NCBI GenBank assembly: GCA_937898535.1
Contig: CALDKP010000396.1
Coordinates: 1 to 14,317, forward strand
Direction of reading: 5' to 3'
DNA from: an uncultured Sphingomonadales bacterium
GTDB lineage: Bacteria > Pseudomonadota > Alphaproteobacteria > Sphingomonadales > Sphingomonadaceae
Length of the DNA stretch: 14,317 nucleotides
In this document: piece by piece, positions 7,071-14,168 of the stretch
Layout: each line of letters starts with the position of its first letter
How positions within the stretch are numbered: position 1 is the first letter of the stretch
Made by a program: the position numbers and the translations under genes
The notes under the pieces: model-generated
Seen by the model: the letters and a program-made list of their open reading frames with translations, nothing else
Databases searched by the model: none
What the model was told of the DNA's origin: nothing

Positions 7071-7170
7071 TTTGACGAGCCCCATTCCCATGTCGATATG
7101 TCTAAACGCAGAGTCGCGGTTGCCGCAACAGCAATATCGATGCATGATGTGCAAAACCTGGAGAGAGATT
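7071..7170. promoter_or_regulatory. Divergent promoter region C13 peptidase / fahA
   Basis: These 100 bp must drive both genes. For the peptidase (minus strand) a candidate sigma-70 promoter is TTGCGG (7123-7128), a 16-bp spacer and TTTAGA (7101-7106). A GANTC site (GAGTC, 7111-7115) lies in the spacer. An 11-bp perfect palindrome GTTGCCGCAAC (7119-7129) covers the -35 box and could be a regulator site. For fahA only the ribosome binding site (GGAGAG) is clear. These boxes were picked by eye. Confidence 0.4.
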
Positions 7171-8178
7171 ATGAAACTTGCCTCATTGAAGTCGGGTCGT
7201 GACGGTCATCTTGTTGTCGTTTCCAATGATCTCGCTTGGTATGCCGACGCAGCGCATATCGCGCCGACATTGCAGGCTGCGCTAGATGACTGGGACAATA
7301 TTGCGCCGCGGCTTGAGGCACTGGCGACTGATCTGGAACATGCCGTCATTCCGCGCGAACGCTTTCATGAACATGATGCTGCCGCCCCGCTGCCCCGCGC
7401 ATATCAGTGGGCCGACGGTTCGGCCTATGTGAACCATGTCGAACTGGTCCGAAAGGCGCGGGGCGCGGAATTGCCCGCAAGCTTTTGGCATGACCCATTG
7501 ATGTATCAGGGCGGGTCTGACGAATTTATGGGCGCGCGCGATGATATCATGCTGGCTGATGCCGCATGGGGTTGCGATTTGGAGGCGGAAATCGTTGTGG
7601 TCACCGGCGATGTGTCAAAGGGCACGCATCCCGCAGAGGCACTGGCGCATATAAAGCTTGTCGGCCTAGTGAACGACGTATCGTTGCGCAATCTGATCCC
7701 TGCGGAGCTGGAGAAAGGCTTTGGCTTTGTGCAGTCCAAACCCGCCAGCGCTTTGTCGCCGGTGTTCGTTACGCCCGATAGCCTTGGGGCCTATTGGCAG
7801 GGTGGCAAGCTGCACCGCACATTGAATGTCGATCTGAACGGTGCGCCATTTGGCCGGGCCGTGGCGTCGGATGATTGCACATTCGATTTCGGCGTCTTGA
7901 TTGCGCATCTGGCAAAGACGCGCAATTTGGGGGCAGGGTCGATTATTGGTTCAGGCACCGTGTCCAACCGCGATGCCGATGGCGGACCCGGTCGTCCCGT
8001 TGCTGATGGCGGGCTTGGCTACAGCTGTATTGCCGAAGTGCGCATGGTCGAAAAAATCGCGACCGGCGAAATGACCACGCCGTTCCTGCAAGATGGGGAC
8101 GTTGTCCGCATCGAAGTCCGTGACGACGCTGGCCACAGCATTTTCGGGGCCATCGAACAGACTGTTCGTTTAGGCTGA
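7171..8178 (+). CDS. fahA: Fumarylacetoacetase (fumarylacetoacetate hydrolase family)
   Basis: This 335-residue protein should cleave fumarylacetoacetate to fumarate and acetoacetate, the last step of the homogentisate pathway. It matches the ~330-residue proteobacterial FAH type: MKLASLKSGRDG start, then PLPRAYQWADGSAYVNHVEL (73-92), VRKARGAE and DPLMYQGGSD. The metal-binding acids sit in DLEAE (Glu138, Glu140), with Asp169 in LVNDVSLRN, and HLAKTRNL plus GSGTVSNRD follow. All core residues are intact. The ATG at 7171 follows GGAGAGAG; the frame is open further upstream but those codons lack family similarity and run into the divergent promoter. It lies downstream of maiA and marR on the same strand but is separated by the reversed C13 gene, so it probably has its own promoter. 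Related FAH-fold decarboxylases are possible, but the context favours fumarylacetoacetase. Confidence 0.9.
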   Translation: MKLASLKSGRDGHLVVVSNDLAWYADAAHIAPTLQAALDDWDNIAPRLEALATDLEHAVIPRERFHEHDAAAPLPRAYQWADGSAYVNHVELVRKARGAELPASFWHDPLMYQGGSDEFMGARDDIMLADAAWGCDLEAEIVVVTGDVSKGTHPAEALAHIKLVGLVNDVSLRNLIPAELEKGFGFVQSKPASALSPVFVTPDSLGAYWQGGKLHRTLNVDLNGAPFGRAVASDDCTFDFGVLIAHLAKTRNLGAGSIIGSGTVSNRDADGGPGRPVADGGLGYSCIAEVRMVEKIATGEMTTPFLQDGDVVRIEVRDDAGHSIFGAIEQTVRLG

Positions 8179-8203
8179 AAGGGGTGGCGTGATGCCGCCC
8201 CTT
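8179..8203. terminator. Bidirectional terminator-like hairpin between fahA and tadC
   Basis: Immediately after the fahA stop, AAGGGGTGGC (8179-8188) pairs with GCCGCCCCTT (8194-8203) across a GTGAT loop. This gives a 10-bp stem with one G-U wobble in the fahA transcript, and one A-C mismatch if read from the tadC side. It fills the 24-bp gap between convergent genes. The downstream T-run is weak (TTCACTGTTT), so efficiency is uncertain, but stem and position fit a shared terminator. Confidence 0.6.
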
Positions 8204-9198
8204 CACTGTTTCGAAAATGCGTCGGAAATCGAGCAGGCGGCTGGTCCCAGAATGACGATGAACAGCGTTGGCAGAATGAAAAGGATCAGCGGCACCGTCA
8301 TAATAGCGGGCAGACGTGCGGCCTTTTCTTCAGCGCGCATCATGCGGTCGTTCCGGAATTCGGCAGACAAAACGCGCAATGCTGATCCCAGCGGTGTACC
8401 GTATTTTTCGGTCTGTATCAGCGTTGTGACCACGCCCCTGATTGAGTCCAGATTGACGCGGTAAGACAGATTTTCGAAGGCAGCCCGGCGTTCGGTTAAA
8501 AAGCCAAGTTCAATGGCGGTGAGCGCAAATTCGTCGCCCAACTCGGGATAGCCCCGGCCCAGCTCCTTTGCCACGCGGTTAAACGCGGCATCGACGGTCA
8601 AGCCCGCCTCTGCGCAAATGACGAGCAAGTCGAGCGCGTCTGGAAGACCCTTGCGAATGGCATCGGTGCGTTTCGTCACCAGGTTTGTCAGATAAAGGTC
8701 AGCGGCCTTGTAACTCAAAATAGTCGCCGCTGCGAACGCACCAAATTTCTTCATCGCGCTCCAGTCGGGCATGCCGCCCAGCGCGTAAATCCACAAGCCG
8801 ACTCCGCCACCGCAAATGATCGGCAGTACCATGCGGCTAAAGATGACGGTCACGGCGAGTTCTTTACGGCGGATACCCGCTTGGGCGAGCCGTTGCTGGA
8901 TAGCCTTGACCTGATCTTCCTGCAAAACCTGAAGTTTTGACAACAGCTGGCGCATTCTGTCCGTGGTTTCGGTCTTGCGGACAAGCTTGGCGCGCTTTTT
9001 CGATGTTGTCGCGGTGATACCGGCTTTCAGCTGCTCACGGCGCTCGTTCAGTGCCTTCACGCGCTTGCCCATGGGATCGCGGACGGTGACTGCCGAGTAT
9101 ATGGCAATCATGACAGCTATGCACGCCACGGCCGAAAGCAATGTCGCGACCCATAAGACATCCATGCCCAAAAGTTCAGGTCCACCCGGATTGGTCAT
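8203..9198 (-). CDS. tadC: Tad pilus assembly inner-membrane protein TadC
   Basis: This 331-residue protein is the second GspF-like platform protein of the Tad (Flp pilus) machine. An N-terminal membrane segment (about 13-36) is followed by a basic cytoplasmic region. Two membrane segments lie near 117-140 and 152-172, then a type II secretion F domain with DALDLLVICAEAGLTVDAAF (187-206). A final hydrophobic helix spans about 297-319. The ATG at 9198 has AGGAAAG upstream; the longer open frame to 9273 would overlap tadB and was not used. It follows tadB by 20 bp. No tadD-like TPR gene follows, because the operon ends here against convergent fahA. With TadB it should form the inner-membrane platform driven by the TadA/CpaF ATPase, which is not encoded in this window. 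Confidence 0.9.
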   Translation of the reverse strand: MTNPGGPELLGMDVLWVATLLSAVACIAVMIAIYSAVTVRDPMGKRVKALNERREQLKAGITATTSKKRAKLVRKTETTDRMRQLLSKLQVLQEDQVKAIQQRLAQAGIRRKELAVTVIFSRMVLPIICGGGVGLWIYALGGMPDWSAMKKFGAFAAATILSYKAADLYLTNLVTKRTDAIRKGLPDALDLLVICAEAGLTVDAAFNRVAKELGRGYPELGDEFALTAIELGFLTERRAAFENLSYRVNLDSIRGVVTTLIQTEKYGTPLGSALRVLSAEFRNDRMMRAEEKAARLPAIMTVPLILFILPTLFIVILGPAACSISDAFSKQ

Positions 9199-9218
9199 TG
9201 TGCTTTCCTGCCCCCAAC

Positions 9219-10187
9219 TTAAATTTCGAAACTGACCATTTTGGCCATCACAAAGACGCCGATGGACATCCACAATGCACCGCCGAGACCAGCGATCATC
9301 AGACGTGGTTCGTAGAAGAAGCCTTCGAGATATTTCTGGTTGACCATCCAGACCATGCCGAACACGAAAAATGGCAATGAACCCACGATGTAGGCTGATG
9401 CTTTTGATTCAGACGACATCGCGCGAATTTTGAGCTTCATCTGCGCACGCTTGCGCAAAACGTCCGCAAGATTTGCGAGTGTTTCGGCCAAGTTACCGCC
9501 CGTTTCGCGCTGAATGGCCAAGGTGATCACGAAAAACTGGAATTCGGCGGTACCAAGCCGGTCCGCCGTTTCCTGCAGCGCGTCTTCCATGCTTTTACCG
9601 ATTTTGATTTTCTCGACGACCAGCTTGAACTCTTCGCCTACGGGACCCGGAATTTCCTTTGAAATCACCCCAAGTGTTTCACCCACAGGTAGGCCCGATT
9701 TCAAACCGCGTACCAAAAGTTCGATGGCATCTGGAAAGTTTGCGGTGAATTTCTTGATGCGGCGCGCCATCAGGAAATTGACGACCATATGTGGCAAGCC
9801 AGCACCGATCAGCAGTGCGCCAAATATAGCGAGATAAAAAGGGGCACCCTTCAGCAAGAGAATGGCCATGACAACAAAACTAAGGCCGCCCGATGCAGAC
9901 ATATATTGTTGCAACGTCCATTTATGACCGGTCTGAACCAAACGCATGCGGAGCTTGTCGGCCCGGCTGATATGCTGACCTTCGGTAAAAATGAGCGGGC
10001 GGCGCGCCGCGACGGCTTTGCGCATTTGCTGCTCCACGCGCGCGTCCGCACTGTCCGAATGGCGTATTTTGACAGCGCCAAGACGTCGTGTTGCTGCCTT
10101 GCCGGTATTGGGTCCTGCGAAGGCGAGTGCCACCAGAACAAAGAACAATATTGTTCCAACGGCAATTATCAAAGTCTGCAGTGTCAT
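9219..10187 (-). CDS. tadB: Tad pilus assembly inner-membrane protein TadB
   Basis: This 322-residue protein has an N-terminal membrane helix (about 5-24), a basic stretch, two helices (about 100-113 and 117-140) and a type II secretion F domain. That domain begins FPDAIELLVRGLKSGLPVGE (151-170) and contains FVITLAIQRETGGNLAETL. Two final helices lie at about 264-282 and 297-317. It is the partner of TadC in the inner-membrane platform of the Flp pilus. Its ATG has only a weak ribosome binding site (ACAGAGCGA), which would suit translation coupled to an upstream gene. That upstream gene is normally cpaF/tadA; here it is cpaE, 40 bp away. Confidence 0.92.
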   Translation of the reverse strand: MTLQTLIIAVGTILFFVLVALAFAGPNTGKAATRRLGAVKIRHSDSADARVEQQMRKAVAARRPLIFTEGQHISRADKLRMRLVQTGHKWTLQQYMSASGGLSFVVMAILLLKGAPFYLAIFGALLIGAGLPHMVVNFLMARRIKKFTANFPDAIELLVRGLKSGLPVGETLGVISKEIPGPVGEEFKLVVEKIKIGKSMEDALQETADRLGTAEFQFFVITLAIQRETGGNLAETLANLADVLRKRAQMKLKIRAMSSESKASAYIVGSLPFFVFGMVWMVNQKYLEGFFYEPRLMIAGLGGALWMSIGVFVMAKMVSFEI

Positions 10188-10227
10188 TCGCTCTGTTACC
10201 TATGCCCAGGGGCGACCCATGCCGGAG

Positions 10228-11490
10228 TTACTTCTTTTTCAACATCGATTTGAAACCTGCAAAAGCGGTCTTCTTCGATTTGCTTTTGCTATTTGCCAGC
10301 GCCACGTCAGCAGCTTCTGCGAAGCTACCAGCGACCATATCGGCCAATGTTATGATGCCAGCGGAAAACTTGCTTCCACGCACGGCTTCGATCACCGGCT
10401 GCCCCAGCTTGGCCGCTTGCGCCAGTGACTTGGGGTCCGCGGGCAAGAGCAGGTCGATCTGGCGCTCGATCGTGCTTTCAAAATCCTTGCGGGTGATTTC
10501 AACGACCGCTGATTGAACATTGTTGGCGACGACCAGCACTTTGCAATGCGGTGCGTTCTGTTTCAGCCATGCCAAAATGCGGATGCTGTCGCGCGCCGAA
10601 GCCAGCGTCAGTTCAGTTGTGACCACCGCAATGTTCACGACGTGCATAAGATGCGGGTACGCAATTAACATGCTGCGTGGCATATCGATCACGGTATTTT
10701 CGAACGCTGCGCGGAATTCTTCCTGCAGCTGGAAAAAGGCGGACCCATCGGTCAGCATGGGGCTGTTCATCGGCGCTTCTGCGGACAAGATAGACAGACG
10801 TTCATTGGCTTTGATCATGGCGCGTTCGATAAACAACCCGTCGATGCGGCTTGGGTTATCGATGGCGTCCGTCAAACCGCGGCCGGGCTCCAGATCCATC
10901 GCGAGCGCGGCAGTACCAAAGTGGACATCAAGGTCGAGCAAGCCTGTTGGATGGCCTTGCACTTGCGAGAATGTCCATGCCAGCGATGCGGCAATCGTCG
11001 ACGCGCCTGAACCACCGCGGGTGCCAATGACTGCGGTCGACACATGTGGTCGATCAACATGGCCATCATCCACTTTCGGGGCGTTCAACGCGGCCTGGGC
11101 ACTGGCGAATGCATCGCGCAGTGCATCTGGACTAAGTGGCTTCAACAGATAATCCTGCAGACCCGACATCAACAAATCGCGGTACAGGCGAACATCGTTC
11201 ACCTGGCCAACCGCAATCACGATAGTTCCGGGTTCGCACACTTCAGCAAGGCTGTTGATGTCGCTGATCGGGTCACCCGATTCCGACAAATCCACCAGTA
11301 ATGTCTGCGGGCTTGCCGAAACCGAAAGCGATTGAATGGCGTTGCGAAGGCCGCCTTTATAGGCTTTGTCCGGGTTCCAACCCATTTCCTCACACACACC
11401 GCGTACGACATCCAGCGTGAGGTCGTCGCATACATAGGCGTTAATCGGGTCACGCGTTCCGGCGACACCGGATTTCCATGGAGCATTCAT
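10228..11490 (-). CDS. cpaE: Tad pilus localisation ATPase CpaE/TadZ
   Basis: This 420-residue protein has two parts. The N-terminal ~135 residues form a receiver-like fold (LLVDLSESGD at 64-73, DYLLKPLSPDAL at 113-124). The C-terminal part is a ParA/MinD-type ATPase whose P-loop reads GTRGGSGAST (156-165), followed by LLDLDVHFG (184-192) and VIDMPRS (267-273). The Walker A lacks both usual lysines (KGGxGK becomes RGGSGA), which is characteristic of CpaE/TadZ. These proteins place the pilus machine at the cell pole. A Lys-rich tail (SKSKSKK, KKK) ends it. The start ATG overlaps the cpaD stop as TGATG with GGAGG seven bases upstream, so translation is coupled. A TTG one codon upstream was rejected. 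Confidence 0.92.
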   Translation of the reverse strand: MNAPWKSGVAGTRDPINAYVCDDLTLDVVRGVCEEMGWNPDKAYKGGLRNAIQSLSVSASPQTLLVDLSESGDPISDINSLAEVCEPGTIVIAVGQVNDVRLYRDLLMSGLQDYLLKPLSPDALRDAFASAQAALNAPKVDDGHVDRPHVSTAVIGTRGGSGASTIAASLAWTFSQVQGHPTGLLDLDVHFGTAALAMDLEPGRGLTDAIDNPSRIDGLFIERAMIKANERLSILSAEAPMNSPMLTDGSAFFQLQEEFRAAFENTVIDMPRSMLIAYPHLMHVVNIAVVTTELTLASARDSIRILAWLKQNAPHCKVLVVANNVQSAVVEITRKDFESTIERQIDLLLPADPKSLAQAAKLGQPVIEAVRGSKFSAGIITLADMVAGSFAEAADVALANSKSKSKKTAFAGFKSMLKKK

Positions 11491-12080
11491 CAATTGCCTC
11501 CGGTCTTGGTCTTGTAAGCGTTAACCGCTGCTTTTCCGCTGTTGCTGTCGAGCCGCTTGTTGTCGCGTCCACGCACCAGATCTTCAGGGTCGGCGACCAT
11601 GGCCGCGAGGTTGGAATTGATGGCGCAGCCGTAATTGCTGTTGTTGCCTGCATTGAAGTTTTGGCCGAGGGTCGCGCGATGATCGGGGCAGGACGGCACC
11701 GACGCTTGTGATCGCGTTACAACAACGCGAATATTGCCGGGTGCGATGACGCCGGGCGTTGCCGGTGCGCCCTCCGTGACCATGATACCGCGCTCTGCCG
11801 CTGCTGCACGCACATCGCGCGCGGCATCGTTGTTGGCATAGCTATTATCACTATCGATTGAAATGCGGTCACCATAGCGCAGATCCAGCACGTCAAACCA
11901 CTCGTTCAAACGCTTCTGGTCGGCAAAGGCGATACCATTGCCGTCGGAGGCAAGGTCAATCGCATAATTGGTGCGTTCGACAACGGGCTGGTGTACCGAA
12001 TACATCGATGTGTTGGTTGGCAATGTGCCGCATCCGGCCAAACCAAGGGTTGCAGCGATCAGGAAAGTTACCTTTTGCAT
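11490..12080 (-). CDS. cpaD: Tad pilus lipoprotein CpaD
   Basis: This 196-residue lipoprotein starts MQKVTFLIAATLGLAGCGTL; LAGC is a lipobox with the modified Cys at 17. The CpaD family block YGCAINSNLAAMVADPEDL (150-168) is clear, as is the CPDH motif (131-134). CpaD is an outer-membrane-associated accessory protein of the Tad secretin in Alphaproteobacteria. I chose the ATG at 12080 because AAGGAG lies just upstream and because it begins the lipoprotein signal directly; the ORF is open nine codons further. It follows the cpaC stop by 23 bp and ends in a TGATG overlap with cpaE. Confidence 0.92.
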   Translation of the reverse strand: MQKVTFLIAATLGLAGCGTLPTNTSMYSVHQPVVERTNYAIDLASDGNGIAFADQKRLNEWFDVLDLRYGDRISIDSDNSYANNDAARDVRAAAAERGIMVTEGAPATPGVIAPGNIRVVVTRSQASVPSCPDHRATLGQNFNAGNNSNYGCAINSNLAAMVADPEDLVRGRDNKRLDSNSGKAAVNAYKTKTGGN

Positions 12081-12103
12081 ATCTTGTCTCCTTGAACGGA
12101 CGG

Positions 12104-13723
12104 TCAATTGTCGAAGCTGAAGCCGGGGCCGCTTGGGACGGTTGCAGAGGCTTGCGATTGGGCTTTTTTGGGCAATAGCGGGGCCGCATCGGTTACGGAT
12201 CCCAGTTCAGGGCCATTGGACACTGTTGGCGCAATTGTTGGCATTGGGCGGGTTTTTTCGCCCTTGTCGCTGGTCACCTTGCCAAGCAAAATGCGTTCAA
12301 GGTCATTTGGCGAATTCAGTCCATCCGTCGGCAATATAATCTGACTGTCGGATACGGGCTTCACCAAATAGGGCGTTATAACGATCATAAGTTCGGTTTC
12401 GTTGCGGCGCCAACCGTTGGATTTGAAAAGCGCGCCAAGCACGGGAATGTCACCCGCTCCAGGCATCTTGTCGACCGAGCTACTCATCGTATTGCTTAAC
12501 AATCCAGCGATCATCATGCTTTGACCGGAACCCAGCTCAACCGTCGTTTCGGCCATCCGCGTCGTTGTTGCCGGCACTTCAAGGCCGCCGAAGCGCACAG
12601 CGCCTTGCGATGAAATGTCCGAAACTTCCGAACGCACCCGCAGCGAAATGCGACCATCCGACAAAACCGTTGGCGTGTAGGTCAGGTTGACACCGTAATT
12701 CTTATATTCAACGTTGGTGCCATTGTTCGACGAAGTCACCACCGGGAACGCGCCGCCGGCCAGAAACTCGGCCGTTTCACCCGATACCGTTGTGAGATTT
12801 GGGTTGGCCAAGGTCGAACTGAGGCCGGCCTTTTCGGATAGGTCGAAGGCAGCTGCCACATCCATGCCAAACAAGCGTCCCGCAGCGGTCAACACGTTCG
12901 TGCCTGCAGGGACTTTGAAGTTATACTGCGTATATGGGCTTGTTAAATATTGTCCGCTCGCTGGATTGAATGGCAGCGATATGGATCCGGCGGGCAGGCC
13001 AAATACCGACGACGCATCTACAACGGGAAGGTTGTCCGGGTTCGTGACCGAGCTAATATCGGCGATGTCACGCCCTTGATAGGCGCCACCAAGAATACCG
13101 GTCCCGCCGTGATCGCGGGTTTTGAGGTTTCCGGAAATTTCTTTCATGAGCGACCGGCTGACTTCAGCGATGCGGACCTGCAAGTTGATCTGCAGCGGCG
13201 TTGCGTTTTTCAGCCGGGTTAAAACTTGCGTGTTTCCGCCCGTGAACGCCTTTACCAAAGCTTCGGCTTCGGCCGCTTCTTCGGGTTGGTTGACGGTTCC
13301 AGTCAACAGGATGACGCCATTCATTGTGGTAACAACGATCTTTGAATCGGGCATCGCAAGCGCAAGCATTTGCGAGACCGAGTCCATATTGCTGCCGACG
13401 CGGACGGTTGCCTGATACACCGTGCGGCCAGCGGCATCGGTCGCGTAGACCGTGGTTTCACCGGGGCCCTTGCCCAGGATGTAAATCTGGCGTCCGGTCT
13501 TTACCTCGACATCGGCGATGGTGGGATCAGCGACCACCACATCGGTGATGCTTGCGCCCAGATTGACCTGTTGCCCGCGTCCGATGGACAATATGAGCAA
13601 CTTGCCATCTTTTGCGGATTGCGCCGACGCTGCTGTTGGCATCCCGACCAACGCTGTCGTGCTGATGGCTGCGGTCATAACCGCGGCGACAAGGCCCGAT
13701 TTGAATGTGGTGAAACGTGCCAT
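12104..13723 (-). CDS. cpaC: Tad pilus secretin CpaC/RcpA
   Basis: This 539-residue protein should form the outer-membrane channel through which the Flp pilus emerges. It has a long signal peptide (to AASAQ, about 35). A pilus-formation N-domain follows (about 38-110, with VVVADPTIADVEV and YILGKGPGETTVY), then a BON-like region (about 115-175, NGVILLTGTVNQPEEA). The secretin domain (about 180-455) contains VSGETAEFLAGGAFPV (313-328), LGSGQSMMIAGLLS (397-410) and a terminal ELMIVITPYLV (444-454). A low-complexity Pro/Ser tail of about 85 residues follows. The ATG is preceded by GGAG and starts 4 bp after the cpaB stop. All expected domains are present. Confidence 0.95.
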   Translation of the reverse strand: MARFTTFKSGLVAAVMTAAISTTALVGMPTAASAQSAKDGKLLILSIGRGQQVNLGASITDVVVADPTIADVEVKTGRQIYILGKGPGETTVYATDAAGRTVYQATVRVGSNMDSVSQMLALAMPDSKIVVTTMNGVILLTGTVNQPEEAAEAEALVKAFTGGNTQVLTRLKNATPLQINLQVRIAEVSRSLMKEISGNLKTRDHGGTGILGGAYQGRDIADISSVTNPDNLPVVDASSVFGLPAGSISLPFNPASGQYLTSPYTQYNFKVPAGTNVLTAAGRLFGMDVAAAFDLSEKAGLSSTLANPNLTTVSGETAEFLAGGAFPVVTSSNNGTNVEYKNYGVNLTYTPTVLSDGRISLRVRSEVSDISSQGAVRFGGLEVPATTTRMAETTVELGSGQSMMIAGLLSNTMSSSVDKMPGAGDIPVLGALFKSNGWRRNETELMIVITPYLVKPVSDSQIILPTDGLNSPNDLERILLGKVTSDKGEKTRPMPTIAPTVSNGPELGSVTDAAPLLPKKAQSQASATVPSGPGFSFDN

Positions 13724-13727
13724 GTTG

Positions 13728-14168
13728 TTATCTCCGGCTAATGTCGATTTCGGTCACGCTGCCGCCACGCGACACACGGACCACTGGACCCTTCATAATT
13801 TTCTCGACTTGCTTTTGCGTGCGGGCCTGTTCGGCCGCGACCGCCACGGGCATTTGTGCGGGCATGCTGCTGCGTTGGAAGCGCGATACGTCGCCGCCGG
13901 TTGCATAGCTGCTTTTGCTTGCGGATGGACGTTGTGCCATCTGGCGCATGATGGCCTGTTCCTGATCTGCAGTTGCACCTTCGGGGATGTTGATTTCCCC
14001 AGAGGCCAGCGCTTGTTCCAGTTCGGACGCGTTGTCGGCCAGCGAACGCATGGTGATGTCGGTCGGGCCACCGGCCGCGAACGGCACGACGATGGTCACC
14101 GGCTTGTCCGGGTAGGCGAAAGCGGTGCTGGCCGCCAGGATCAGGGTGGATACGAGCAGTTTCTTCAT
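13728..14168 (-). pseudogene. cpaB: Chimeric ORF: Bug/TctC solute-binding protein N-terminus fused in frame to CpaB C-terminus
   Basis: The 146-residue frame has two unrelated halves. Residues 1 to about 38 are a signal peptide (MKKLLVSTLILAASTAFA) followed by YPDKPVTIVVPFAAGGPTD. That is the hallmark start of Bug/TctC periplasmic tricarboxylate-binding receptors, normally about 320 residues long. From about residue 40 (MRSLADNASELEQAL) the sequence looks like the C-terminal part of a sphingomonad CpaB (Flp pilus assembly protein, RcpC), ending ATGGDVSRFQRS, GPVVRVSRGGSV and TEIDISRR. It sits 4 bp before cpaC, exactly where cpaB belongs. The N-terminal part of CpaB, probably over half of the protein, is missing. 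The ATG at 14168 has a good GGAG site. Either recombination fused the genes or the contig is chimeric; a working CpaB is unlikely. The CpaB half is an inference from context and remembered family features. Confidence 0.7.
14040..14062. other. Probable junction between Tad operon DNA and foreign or unlinked DNA
   Basis: The protein similarity changes here from CpaB-like (left) to Bug/TctC-like (right), around the codons for TDITMRSLA of the fused frame. I see no inverted repeats, target-site duplication or integrase site at the join, so no transposition mechanism is visible. Confidence 0.55.

Noticed and set aside
7072..7170. N-terminal extension of fahA to 7072
   Set aside because: The added 33 codons overlap the divergent promoter and resemble no FAH protein; the ATG at 7171 has a strong ribosome binding site and the canonical MKLASLK start.
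9199..9273. N-terminal extension of tadC to 9273
   Set aside because: It would overlap the tadB 3' end by over 50 bp, has no TadC-like residues, and the ATG at 9198 has a good AGGAAAG site.
10520..11152. Open frame of 210 codons antisense to cpaE
   Set aside because: It is Ser/Arg-rich shadow sequence lying across the CpaE P-loop region, with no family features.
13728..14168. A genuine Bug/TctC periplasmic receptor gene
   Set aside because: Only the first ~38 residues match that family; the two-lobed binding domain (about 300 residues) is absent.
8203..14168. Type II or type III secretion system instead of Tad
   Set aside because: The combination CpaC secretin, CpaD lipoprotein with its YGCA..NLAAMVADPEDL block, CpaE with receiver-like plus lysine-less P-loop, and TadB/TadC is specific to the Tad/Flp pilus family.
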